A model generated the notes under the pieces. That model had not been told where the DNA came from and did not search any database. It saw nothing but the letters and a program-made list of their open reading frames with translations. Below, in pieces: positions 14,200 through 21,941 of a stretch of 34,964 bases of DNA. The stretch lies in NCBI GenBank assembly GCA_022425325.1, contig JAKMFW010000063.1, positions 1-34,964 of the forward strand, given 5' to 3'. Position numbers and translations under genes: made by a program. The first letter of the stretch is position 1. Every line of letters starts with the position of its first letter. The stretch is from Acidimicrobiales bacterium. GTDB lineage: Bacteria; Actinomycetota; Acidimicrobiia; Acidimicrobiales; Aldehydirespiratoraceae.

Positions 14200-14205
14200 T
14201 AGGGT
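14200..14205 (+). promoter_or_regulatory. -10 hexamer of polA
   Basis: TAGGGT ends eight bases before the polA ATG and starts ten bases after the pdtaR stop. Confidence 0.5.
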
Positions 14206-14213
14206 CGCCCGCA

Positions 14214-16871
14214 ATGGCGACCGTGATGCTCATCGATGGAAACTCGCTCACCTATCGAGCCTTCTTTGCCTTGCCCACCGACATGGCCACCGCGTCGGGA
14301 CAGGTGACCAACGCTGTGTTCGGCTTCACGTCGATGCTCATCAACCTGATGAAGGATCACGAACCCGACCACATCGCCGTCGCGTTCGATCGGCCCGAGC
14401 CGACCTTTCGGCACGAGATGACTCCCACCTACAAGGCGCAGCGGGAAGCAGCGCCGGACATTCTTCGGCAGCAGATGGGTGTCGTGCGCGAGGTGCTCGA
14501 TGCGATGGCGATCCCGACGCTGGAAAAGGTCGGCTTCGAAGCCGATGACATCATCGCGACACTGGCTACCCAGGGCCGAGATCGTGGCGATGATGTCATC
14601 ATCGTGACCGGCGATCGCGACAGCTATCAGCTGGTCGAGGACCCGCACGTCAAGGTGCTCTACAACAAGCGCGGCGTCAGCGATTACGCCCTCTACGACG
14701 AGGCAGGCATCTTTGAACGCACCGGCGTGAAGCCGGTCGACTATGTCCAGTACGCAGCCCTGCGCGGCGACAACTCCGACAACCTCCCCGGCGTCCCCGG
14801 CGTGGGCGAGAAGACGGCCGCGAAGCTGATCAACGAGCGTGGCGGTATCGACGGCATCTACGCCGCCCTCGACGAGCTCACGCCGAAGCTGCGAGAGAAC
14901 CTCGCAGGCAATGAGGCCAACGTCCGCAACAACGTCGAGATGATGGTGCTCGTTCGCGACGTCGAGCTCGACTTTCGCCTCGACGAGTTGACCCAGGGTG
15001 CACCCGATACCGACGTCATCAAGAAGCTTTTCGACTTCCTCGAGTTCCGCACGCTCTGGGATCGTCTCGCTCCGGTTCTCGGCGAGGCGGGCAGTGAGCC
15101 CGCTGAGGCGCTGACCGCCGACATCACGGTGTACGACTCGCCCGCCGCTGCAGCCGCTGCGCTTGCCCTTGCCGGCACTGGTTCCGATGTGCTCGCTCTC
15201 GGTGTGCCGGAATCCGGCGTCGACGGTGGGCTCGCCTTCGTGGTCGACGGTGGTGCGTGCGATGTCGGTTTCGTGAAGGGCGCCTTTTTCGACGACCCGT
15301 CGGTGCTCGACGCCCTGCGGGCGCTCTTCGGCCCCGACGGCCGGCCCGTGGCGATGCACGGAGCCAAGGCTGCGATGCGACGGCTCTACGATCATGGTGT
15401 CGATGTCCGTGACCTTGCGGTCGATACCCGCCTCGCTGCCTACCTGCTCGATCCGGCCGACAATGTCTATGACCTCGGCGCGCTGCTGTTCCGACACTGT
15501 GGCATGGAACTCCCGGCGTCGGGCCCGCCCGAAGGGCAACTCGATCTTGACGGCGGCGCCACGGCGGATGCCGCCGAGGAGCCGAGCCTCGCGGCGCTCG
15601 CCGTGCACCACCTCGTGATGCCGCTCCGCGAGGCGATGGCCGCGCAGGGGCTGCTCGTCCTCCACGATGACCTTGAGGTTCCGCTCGTGCGGGTACTCGC
15701 GAAGATGGAGTACCGGGGCATCGGTGTCGATCCGGACGTACTGCAGGCGATCCGCGATGAACTCGTCGCCGAGACGGAGGCCAAGCGGGCTGCCGTGATC
15801 GAGCATGCCGGGCACGACTTCAACGTCAACTCCACCAAGCAGCTGCGCGAAGTGTTGTTCGACGAGCTGGGGCTCACCCCACAGAAGAAGACGAAGACCG
15901 GCTATTCGACCGATGCCCAGTCGCTCGAGAAGATGCGCTCCGAGCATCCGATCGTCGAGGATCTCCTGCAGTACCGCGAAGTCGAGAAGCTGCGTTCGAC
16001 CTATGGCGAGGGTCTGCTCGCCGAGGTCGGCGCGGGAAACCGGATCCGCGCCACATTCCAGCAGACCGTGGCCCGAACCGGCCGCCTCTCGTCGGACCAG
16101 CCGAACCTGCACAACATTCCCGTCCGCTCCGAGCGGGGGCGGGTTTTCCGGACGGCTTTCGTTGCCCCTGAGGGGCACAAGCTCCTCATCGCCGACTATG
16201 ACCAGATCGAGTTGCGGTGCATCGCCCACCTTGCGGAGGATCCGGGCCTGATCGGGGCGTTCGAGGCCGGCGACGACATCCACACCGCGACGGCCGCGGC
16301 TGTGTTCGACATCGCTCCCGAGGATGTCCATGTCGAAGAGCGGTCGAAGGCGAAGATGGTTTCGTACGGTCTTGCCTACGGCATGGAGGCCTACGGGCTT
16401 GCGCAGCGCCTCAACATCCCGGTGCCCGAGGCGTCCGAGATCCTCGAGAGTTACTTTGCAGCGTTCCCGGCCGTGAAGCAGTACATGGAGGACACGGTCG
16501 AACTGGCCCGTGAACGGGGCTACACCGAGACCCTTTTCGGGCGGCGCCGGCAGATCCCCGAACTCTCGTCGAACAATCGGCAGATCCGGCAGGCCGGCGA
16601 ACGCCAGGCGATGAACGCCGGGATCCAAGGCCTCGCTGCCGACATCTTCAAGGTCGCCATCGTCAACCTCGACAAAGCGCTCGAGGATGAAGGGCTCGAG
16701 AGCGCGATCGTGCTCCAGGTCCACGACGAGATCATCGTCGAGGCGCCCGAGGCCGAGGTCGAGAAAGCCAGCGAGTTGATGACTTCGACGATGCGCGAGG
16801 CCTACGAATTGCGAGTGCCGCTCGAGATCGATCTTCAGGTCGCCGACACCTGGGCCGACGCCAAGGGCTAA
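14214..16871 (+). CDS. polA: DNA polymerase I
   Basis: This 885-residue protein is full length. The 5' nuclease domain (about 1-290) has the GNSLTYRAFFA start, the ADDIIA block and the GVPGVGEKTAAKL helix-hairpin-helix. The middle 3'-5' exonuclease-like domain (about 300-480) lacks the catalytic acidic residues, so proofreading should be absent. The polymerase domain has motif A ADYDQIELR (catalytic Asp661), the O-helix with Arg710, Lys714 and Tyr718, and motif C VHDEIIVE (Asp838). Tyr718 stands where E. coli has Phe762; mycobacterial Pol I shares this Tyr, known to lower discrimination against dideoxynucleotides. Motif A has Asp663 where Ser is usual. It fills gaps after the excision repair encoded downstream. 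Confidence 0.97.
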   Translation: MATVMLIDGNSLTYRAFFALPTDMATASGQVTNAVFGFTSMLINLMKDHEPDHIAVAFDRPEPTFRHEMTPTYKAQREAAPDILRQQMGVVREVLDAMAIPTLEKVGFEADDIIATLATQGRDRGDDVIIVTGDRDSYQLVEDPHVKVLYNKRGVSDYALYDEAGIFERTGVKPVDYVQYAALRGDNSDNLPGVPGVGEKTAAKLINERGGIDGIYAALDELTPKLRENLAGNEANVRNNVEMMVLVRDVELDFRLDELTQGAPDTDVIKKLFDFLEFRTLWDRLAPVLGEAGSEPAEALTADITVYDSPAAAAAALALAGTGSDVLALGVPESGVDGGLAFVVDGGACDVGFVKGAFFDDPSVLDALRALFGPDGRPVAMHGAKAAMRRLYDHGVDVRDLAVDTRLAAYLLDPADNVYDLGALLFRHCGMELPASGPPEGQLDLDGGATADAAEEPSLAALAVHHLVMPLREAMAAQGLLVLHDDLEVPLVRVLAKMEYRGIGVDPDVLQAIRDELVAETEAKRAAVIEHAGHDFNVNSTKQLREVLFDELGLTPQKKTKTGYSTDAQSLEKMRSEHPIVEDLLQYREVEKLRSTYGEGLLAEVGAGNRIRATFQQTVARTGRLSSDQPNLHNIPVRSERGRVFRTAFVAPEGHKLLIADYDQIELRCIAHLAEDPGLIGAFEAGDDIHTATAAAVFDIAPEDVHVEERSKAKMVSYGLAYGMEAYGLAQRLNIPVPEASEILESYFAAFPAVKQYMEDTVELARERGYTETLFGRRRQIPELSSNNRQIRQAGERQAMNAGIQGLAADIFKVAIVNLDKALEDEGLESAIVLQVHDEIIVEAPEAEVEKASELMTSTMREAYELRVPLEIDLQVADTWADAKG

Positions 16872-16877
16872 GTCGGT

Positions 16878-17264
16878 TCAGCTGATCTGGCGGCGCAGCC
16901 GCCGGAGTTGACTCCGGATGTACGGCCGGGCCTTGCGTTGGCCGCCCTGCTCGGCGATGCGCGCATCGAGCGATTCGAGCACGCGGACGAGCCGATGTCG
17001 ATCGACGTTCCAGCCGCTGCCATCGCACTCGTCGGCCCAGTCGACCAGGTTGCGGTGACCACGCCGGCCATTGCAGCGCTTGCAGGCGGCGACCTCGTTC
17101 TCCAGCCACGACGGTCCGCCTTTGAGCCGGGGCACGACGTGCTCGGTCGTGGCCTGGACGAGCGGCGTGTCGACCTCGCAGCCGCACCACACACAGGTGG
17201 GCCCATCGCGGTCGAGGATCAACTCGAGACGTCGACGTCGGCCTGGCGCAGTCACAGCCGCCAT
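16878..17264 (-). CDS. Small HNH nuclease-domain protein
   Basis: This 128-residue protein carries a complete HNH/beta-beta-alpha-metal nuclease site. The structural zinc pairs are CVWC (about 24-27) and CKRC (about 61-64). The catalytic TEHVVPR with its His lies at about 40-46, followed by the NEVAACKRCNGRRG stretch. Both termini are basic, as expected for DNA binding. Free-standing proteins of this size occur in actinobacterial chromosomes without known targets. It converges on polA (six bases apart) and starts head-to-head against a methyltransferase gene. I see no intein, intron or transposon around it. DNA repair is a possible role given the neighbours, but this is inference. Confidence 0.85.
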   Translation of the reverse strand: MAAVTAPGRRRRLELILDRDGPTCVWCGCEVDTPLVQATTEHVVPRLKGGPSWLENEVAACKRCNGRRGHRNLVDWADECDGSGWNVDRHRLVRVLESLDARIAEQGGQRKARPYIRSQLRRLRRQIS

Positions 17265-17265
17265 G

Positions 17266-18012
17266 ATGGCGGTCGTGGAACCCCAAGGCCCAGATCACTG
17301 GTTCGAGGAACTCGCCGACCATATGGGGGCGGCGTACCTCCGCTATTCGTTCACGAAGGGCACGGTCAAGGAAGTCGACGAACTCCTCCGACGGGCGCCG
17401 CTCGAGCCGGGGGCGCGCATTCTCGACGTCGGCTGTGGTCCAGGCAGGCACGCCCACGAACTCGGTCGGCGGGGGTTCGTCGTTCACGGCGTCGACATCA
17501 GTCAGACGTTCATCGACGTTGCGCTCGCCGATGCCCCGCCGGGTGTGACCTTCGAGCGACTCGACGCACGAGCGATGACATTCAACGCAGAGTTCGACCT
17601 CGTGTTGTCGGTCTGTCAGGGTGCGTTCGGCATGAGCGGTGGGCCGGCGGCGGGGCCGTCCCTTGATCCCGACGCGGAGATCCTCGACGGCATGGCTCGG
17701 GCCGTTCGACCGGGCGGGCTGGTCGTGTTCACGGCATTCAACGCCTACCTCCAGGCGGCCAACCTGCTCGACGGCAACGACTTCGACGCAGAACGCGGTG
17801 TCCACCGCGAGGCCACTGAGGTGCGCGACAGCGGGGGAGCGGCGGCCGGCGTCGATCTCTGGACCACCTGTTTCACACCGAGAGAGTTGCGGCTGTTGTG
17901 TTCGGCGGTAGGACTCACGGTCGAGTCGCTCGGTGCCGCAGAACCCGGCGACTGGTCATTGCGGCCACCGAACACCGAGTCACCGGAGTTCCTGGTCATC
18001 GCGTCGCGCTAG
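17266..18012 (+). CDS. Class I SAM-dependent methyltransferase
   Basis: This 248-residue protein has the SAM-binding Rossmann motif ILDVGCGPGRHAHELG (about 47-62) and motif II-like acidic residue GVDIS. The DLVLSVCQGAFGM segment stands at the substrate-binding position, and the post-II PGGLVVFTAFN strand follows. The N-terminal HWFEELADHMGAAYLRYSFTKG is a typical cap in methyltransferase 11/25 domains. The substrate cannot be inferred. Two adjacent ATGs (17263, 17266) and a GTG at 17275 are candidate starts. The start region overlaps the divergent HNH gene's start and has no TANNNT box, unlike most genes here. Confidence 0.85.
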   Translation: MAVVEPQGPDHWFEELADHMGAAYLRYSFTKGTVKEVDELLRRAPLEPGARILDVGCGPGRHAHELGRRGFVVHGVDISQTFIDVALADAPPGVTFERLDARAMTFNAEFDLVLSVCQGAFGMSGGPAAGPSLDPDAEILDGMARAVRPGGLVVFTAFNAYLQAANLLDGNDFDAERGVHREATEVRDSGGAAAGVDLWTTCFTPRELRLLCSAVGLTVESLGAAEPGDWSLRPPNTESPEFLVIASR

Positions 18013-18015
18013 GGG

Positions 18016-18021
18016 TACGGT
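18016..18021 (+). promoter_or_regulatory. -10 hexamer of the MttB-like gene
   Basis: TACGGT ends eight bases before the ATG at 18030, inside the 17-base gap after the methyltransferase stop. Confidence 0.45.
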
Positions 18022-18029
18022 GCGCGGGC

Positions 18030-19562
18030 ATGGTCCGGAGAGGCGAACGGCGTAGGGGAGCGGCGGCGCAACTGGCGGCGGCGCCCCGCGAGCTCTTCCG
18101 GCCGATGCAGCGCAAGTTCGCGCCGTCGACCGTGCTCGGCGAAGAACAGACCCACGAGGTGCACCGCCTCTCGATGCGGATCCTGTCGGAGATCGGGCTG
18201 ACCTTCCACGCCCAGTCGGCGTGGGACACCCTTGAGGCCAACGGTTGCGCGGTCGACCGGGAGACCGGCAATGTCCGGTTCGATCCGGCGGTTGTCGAAC
18301 ACTTCGTCGCAATGGCGCCCGGGGCGTTCGACATGGCGGCACGCGACCCCGCCAAGACGGTGCACTTCGGCGGCGACTCGATCGTGTGGGGATCGGCGTC
18401 AAGCGCCCCCAACGTGCTCGACCAGGAACGTGGTCGCCGCCCCGGCACCGGCGCCGACTTCCAGGAGTTGCTGCGCCTCGGGCACATGATCCCGAGCCTC
18501 CACGTGATGGGCGGCCACCCGGTCGAACCGATCGACCGCCCACCGAACACCCGTCACCTCGACTCGATGTTCGACTGGCTGACGCTGTCCGACAAGGTCT
18601 TGCGGGTCTACGGCATCGGCACGACCCGTGTCGAGGACGGTCTCGAGATGATCAAGATCGGGTACGGCATCGACGAGGCCGAACTGAACGCCGTGCCGCA
18701 CACGATGTCGGTGCTGAATGTCAACTCGCCGCTGCTGGTCGACGAACCGTTGCTCCTCGGCTCGATCGCACTCGCCCGTCGAGGGCAGGCGACGATCGTG
18801 TCACCGGTCGCAATGTCCGGGGCCATGTCGCCGATCACGGCGTCGGGCAGCCTCATCCAGCACAACGCCGAAACGGTCGGCGTCTCGGCGTATCTGCAGA
18901 TGGAGGTGCCGGGTGCGCCACTGTTCTATGGGTCGTTGATCGCCGCCGTCGACATGAAATCCGGCGCCCCGGCGATGGGTGTGCCGGAGGTCGTCACCGG
19001 AGCGATCGCGGCCGGAGAGATGGCTCGCTTCTACGACATGCCGTACCGCACCTGGCTCGGCAGCACGTCGAACACGGTCGATTCGCAGGCCGCATACGAG
19101 TCGATGATGTCGATCATGTCGGCGCACATGGGGGGCGCCCATTTCGTGCACCACGGGCACGGCTGGATGCAGGGTGGACTCACCACGAGCTTCGAAAAGG
19201 CGATGCTCGATGCCGATCTGATTCAGATGTACGACGCCATCAAGCCGACGATCGATTTCAGCGACGCTGACGAAGTGATCGACGCGATCGCCGAGGTCGG
19301 GGCCGGCGGGCATTTCCTCGGCTCATCGCACACGATGAGCCGCTACCAGACCGAGTTCCACACCCCTGAGCTCTCCGACTGGAGCAACTACGAACTGTGG
19401 GAGGAACAGGGCCGTACCCGCGTGATCGATCGAGCCACCCGCGCGTGGAAGGAACTCCTGGAGGCGTATGAACCTCCACCGATCGATGACGCGATTCGCG
19501 CCGAACTCGCCGACTACGTCGCTCGACGCAAGACCGAGATCGGCACAGCGGAGATCGCCTGA
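18030..19562 (+). CDS. Trimethylamine methyltransferase (MttB) family protein, non-pyrrolysine
   Basis: This 510-residue protein matches the MttB superfamily, TIM-barrel enzymes that move a methyl group from quaternary or tertiary amines to a corrinoid protein. Supporting stretches are HEVHRLSMRILSEIGLTFHA near the N terminus, the SVLNVNSPLLVDEP and IVSPVAMSGAMSPIT core, and a C-terminal HFLGSSHTM. There is no in-frame TAG, so it belongs to the non-pyrrolysine branch. Members of that branch include demethylases of glycine betaine, proline betaine and carnitine. The substrate here is unknown. No corrinoid-binding protein, RamA-like activator or pyrrolysine genes are present in the window, which is odd for a functional demethylase. 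The first 25 basic residues are extra; an ATG about 75 bases later would remove them. Confidence 0.85.
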   Translation: MVRRGERRRGAAAQLAAAPRELFRPMQRKFAPSTVLGEEQTHEVHRLSMRILSEIGLTFHAQSAWDTLEANGCAVDRETGNVRFDPAVVEHFVAMAPGAFDMAARDPAKTVHFGGDSIVWGSASSAPNVLDQERGRRPGTGADFQELLRLGHMIPSLHVMGGHPVEPIDRPPNTRHLDSMFDWLTLSDKVLRVYGIGTTRVEDGLEMIKIGYGIDEAELNAVPHTMSVLNVNSPLLVDEPLLLGSIALARRGQATIVSPVAMSGAMSPITASGSLIQHNAETVGVSAYLQMEVPGAPLFYGSLIAAVDMKSGAPAMGVPEVVTGAIAAGEMARFYDMPYRTWLGSTSNTVDSQAAYESMMSIMSAHMGGAHFVHHGHGWMQGGLTTSFEKAMLDADLIQMYDAIKPTIDFSDADEVIDAIAEVGAGGHFLGSSHTMSRYQTEFHTPELSDWSNYELWEEQGRTRVIDRATRAWKELLEAYEPPPIDDAIRAELADYVARRKTEIGTAEIA

Positions 19563-19606
19563 TCGTTCGGACGGGTCGGCCCGGCGCAGTCTCACCTCGG
19601 GGCCGA

Positions 19607-19612
19607 TAGCGT
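19607..19612 (+). promoter_or_regulatory. Probable -10 of rpsA
   Basis: TAGCGT lies 74 bases before the rpsA ATG, so unlike its neighbours this mRNA would carry a leader. Confidence 0.4.
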
Positions 19613-19686
19613 GAAGAGGCTGTCTTCCTGACAGACCTGCGCGGTCCGATACCGCCCGGGTACCTCGATTCGCCGAGAAAAATCCC
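19613..19686 (+). promoter_or_regulatory. rpsA leader with two small hairpins
   Basis: CTGTC/GACAG (19620-19634) and GCGGT/ACCGC (19641-19655), each five pairs with five-base loops, precede the ATG. No Shine-Dalgarno is seen. Leaders of S1 genes are often sites of autoregulation; that is possible here but unproven. Confidence 0.35.
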
Positions 19687-21042
19687 ATGACCGATACCAG
19701 CGCCCCCGAATTCGGAACCTTCGATTCCGAGGGCAACTACATCCCCCGCCAGATCATCGACGCCGACCTCGGTGGCGTCGACATCGAAGAGGCCTACACC
19801 TCCACCATGGTCCTCGTCGAGGACGGACAGCTCGTCGAGGGCACCGTCGTCCGAGTCGACCAGGACGAAGTGCTTCTCGACATCGGCTACAAGAGCGAGG
19901 GTGTCATCCCGAGCCGTGAGCTGAGCATCCGCAACGACGTCGACCCCAACGAGGTCGTGTCGATGGGCGAGCGCATCGAAGCCCTTGTCGTCACCAAGGA
20001 AGACAAGGAAGGCCGCCTCGTCCTGTCGAAGAAGCGCGCCCAGTACGAGCGTGCCTGGGGCAAGATCGAAGAACTCAAGGAAGCCGACGGCGTGGTCAAG
20101 GGCCAGGTCATCGAAGTCGTCAAGGGCGGCCTGATCGTGGACATCGGCCTGCGAGGCTTCCTCCCGGCGTCACTCGTCGAGCTCCGCCGAGTCCGCGATC
20201 TCCAGCCGTACATCGGCAACGAGATCGAGGCCAAGATCATCGAGCTCGACAAGAACCGCAACAACGTGGTGCTCAGCCGTCGTAGCTGGCTCGAAGAGAC
20301 CCAGAAGGAACAGCGTGGCGCGTTCCTCGACAACCTCAAGCCCGGCGAGCGTCGCAAGGGCGTGGTGTCCAGCGTCGTCAACTTCGGCGCCTTCGTTGAC
20401 CTCGGTGGCATGGACGGCCTCGTGCACGTCTCGGAGCTGTCGTGGAAGCACGTCGATCATCCGTCGTCGATTGTCACCGTCGGCGACGAGATCGATGTCG
20501 AGGTCCTCGAGGTCGATCTCGATCGCGAACGCATCAGCCTGTCGCTGAAGGCCACCCAGCAGGATCCGTGGCAGGAGTTCGCCTCGAGCCACCGCGTTGG
20601 TGAGCTCGTCTACGGCCGGGTCACCAAGCTCGTGCCGTTCGGTTCATTCGTCCAGGTCGGCGAAGGGATCGAGGGTCTCGTTCACATCTCGGAAATGTCG
20701 GCGCACCACGTCGATCTGCCTGAGCAGGTCGTCACCCCGGGCGAAGAGCTCTGGGTGAAGATCATCGATCTCGACCTGCAGCGTCGTCGTATCAGCCTGT
20801 CGATCAAGCAGGCCGCCGAGGGTGGCGAGGTCGCCGCCGAGTACCAGGAAGCGTTCGGCGAGCACGCCTACGACTCCGACGGCAACTACATCGGGGGCGA
20901 CACCGCCTCCGAAGGTCAGGCCGCCTGGGAGGAGTACTACGCCGAGCACGGTGAGGAAGCCCCCGAAGGCGACGCGGGCGTCGAGTACGAGTACGTCGAG
21001 GTTGAGGAAGAGGTCGAGGTGGAGGTCTCCGAAGAGGAGTGA
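19687..21042 (+). CDS. rpsA: 30S ribosomal protein S1
   Basis: This 451-residue protein has four S1 RNA-binding repeats, the actinobacterial number. They begin near residues 35 (VEGTVVRVDQDEVLLDIGYKSEG), 122 (VKGQVIEVVKGGLIVDIGLRG), 210 (RKGVVSSVVNFGAFVDLGGMDG) and 295 (VYGRVTKLVPFGSFVQVGEGIEG). S1 helps the 30S subunit capture mRNAs with weak or structured ribosome-binding sites. The C-terminal tail (about 415-451) is strongly acidic with runs of Glu and Val. Most genes here look leaderless, so how much this S1 takes part in initiation is an open question. A strong terminator follows. Confidence 0.97.
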   Translation: MTDTSAPEFGTFDSEGNYIPRQIIDADLGGVDIEEAYTSTMVLVEDGQLVEGTVVRVDQDEVLLDIGYKSEGVIPSRELSIRNDVDPNEVVSMGERIEALVVTKEDKEGRLVLSKKRAQYERAWGKIEELKEADGVVKGQVIEVVKGGLIVDIGLRGFLPASLVELRRVRDLQPYIGNEIEAKIIELDKNRNNVVLSRRSWLEETQKEQRGAFLDNLKPGERRKGVVSSVVNFGAFVDLGGMDGLVHVSELSWKHVDHPSSIVTVGDEIDVEVLEVDLDRERISLSLKATQQDPWQEFASSHRVGELVYGRVTKLVPFGSFVQVGEGIEGLVHISEMSAHHVDLPEQVVTPGEELWVKIIDLDLQRRRISLSIKQAAEGGEVAAEYQEAFGEHAYDSDGNYIGGDTASEGQAAWEEYYAEHGEEAPEGDAGVEYEYVEVEEEVEVEVSEEE

Positions 21043-21098
21043 TCCACCCGGGCCGATCGGCCCGATCGATCGATTCGACCATCTGATGTCGAAGGTCG

Positions 21099-21140
21099 AA
21101 GCGGCGGTGCCCGGCGGGGGTGCCGCCGCTTTGCCGTTTT
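21099..21140 (+). terminator. Intrinsic terminator of rpsA
   Basis: Arms 21099-21112 and 21118-21131 form 14 pairs, two of them G-T, around loop GGCGG. TTTGCCGTTTTG follows. An uninterrupted palindrome GGGCCGATCGGCCC lies at 21050-21063, just after the stop. Confidence 0.8.
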
Positions 21141-21188
21141 GACGACGCGCGGAACGTCACCGTGTGGTGGACACCACTGCGTGATCAC

Positions 21189-21194
21189 TACGCT
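21189..21194 (+). promoter_or_regulatory. -10 hexamer of coaE
   Basis: TACGCT ends seven bases before the GTG at 21202. GTGGAC at 21167-21172 is a possible -35 at 16 bases. Confidence 0.55.
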
Positions 21195-21201
21195 CGCCAG
21201 C

Positions 21202-21870
21202 GTGATCGAGATCGGACTCACTGGCGGTATCGGATCCGGCAAGTCGACCGTTGCCGACCTTCTCGTGGAACGGGGCGCCGTGTTGATCGACGCCGACCGC
21301 ATCGTTCGAGAACTGCAGGCTCCCGGTGGTTCGGTCTTCGCTGGCATGGTGGAACGCTGGGGCGAGGCGATCGTGTCCGCCGACGGCAGCCTCGACCGCC
21401 AAGCCGTCGCGGAGATCGTGTTCAACGATGAGGACGAACTGAAGGCACTCAATGATCTCGTCCACCCTGCGGTCGGGGAGGAGATGAAGGCCCAGCGCGA
21501 AGCGGTGCTCGGCACCGAGGCGATCGTCGTGCTCGACATCCCCCTGCTCGTGCGGGCCGACGGCACCTCCGATAAGGATCGGTATGCGAACCTGTCCGGG
21601 ATCGTGGTGGTCGACGTCGACACGGAGATCGCCGTTGAGCGGCTCGTCGAGTTCCGTGGCTTCTCGGAGGACGACGCTCGGGCGCGGATGGCCAACCAGG
21701 CCAGTCGCGAGGATCGACGTGCCGTCGCTGATGTGGTGATCGACAACTCCGGCCCCCTCGGCGACCTCGACGCCCAAGTCGACGACGCTTGGGCGTGGAT
21801 GCGGTCCCTGCCGCACCCGGCTCCTGAGGCCGAGGTGACGAGCGACGATGGCGGCGAGTCCGCCGACTGA
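21202..21870 (+). CDS. coaE: Dephospho-CoA kinase
   Basis: This 222-residue kinase performs the last step of coenzyme A synthesis, phosphorylating the 3'-hydroxyl of dephospho-CoA. The P-loop GLTGGIGSGKST (about 5-16) starts just after the initiator. The lid and base segments DADRIVRELQAP, HPAVGEEM and DIPLLVRAD follow, as does the C-terminal ADVVIDNSG. The GTG at 21202 is chosen because TACGCT lies seven bases upstream and the protein then begins as the family does; longer frames to 21139 lack support. The last 20 residues are acidic and probably disordered. It lies directly after rpsA as in mycobacteria. Confidence 0.94.
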   Translation: MIEIGLTGGIGSGKSTVADLLVERGAVLIDADRIVRELQAPGGSVFAGMVERWGEAIVSADGSLDRQAVAEIVFNDEDELKALNDLVHPAVGEEMKAQREAVLGTEAIVVLDIPLLVRADGTSDKDRYANLSGIVVVDVDTEIAVERLVEFRGFSEDDARARMANQASREDRRAVADVVIDNSGPLGDLDAQVDDAWAWMRSLPHPAPEAEVTSDDGGESAD

Positions 21871-21929
21871 GCGGCGGACGTCACGCTGCTGGCGCGGCGC
21901 TCGGCGATGAGCGTGTCGTGCCCCTTGGC

Positions 21930-21935
21930 TAGGTT
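21930..21935 (+). promoter_or_regulatory. -10 hexamer of uvrB
   Basis: TAGGTT ends six bases before the uvrB ATG. No LexA-type GAACNNNNGTTC box is seen upstream. Confidence 0.5.
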
Positions 21936-21941
21936 GGGCAT

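Noticed and set aside
14199-16724. Very long open frame (841 codons) antisense to polA
   Set aside because: It mirrors the codon bias of a GC-rich gene on the other strand. Its protein is His/Arg/Val/Glu/Asp-rich with no family motif, while polA is complete.
18030-19562. Pyrrolysine-containing trimethylamine methyltransferase
   Set aside because: There is no in-frame TAG in the gene and no pyrrolysine genes are in the window.
21050-21063. Perfect palindrome GGGCCGATCGGCCC after rpsA as a separate operator
   Set aside because: It lies just after the stop, has no loop and is followed by a much stronger terminator. It is more likely part of the rpsA 3' end.
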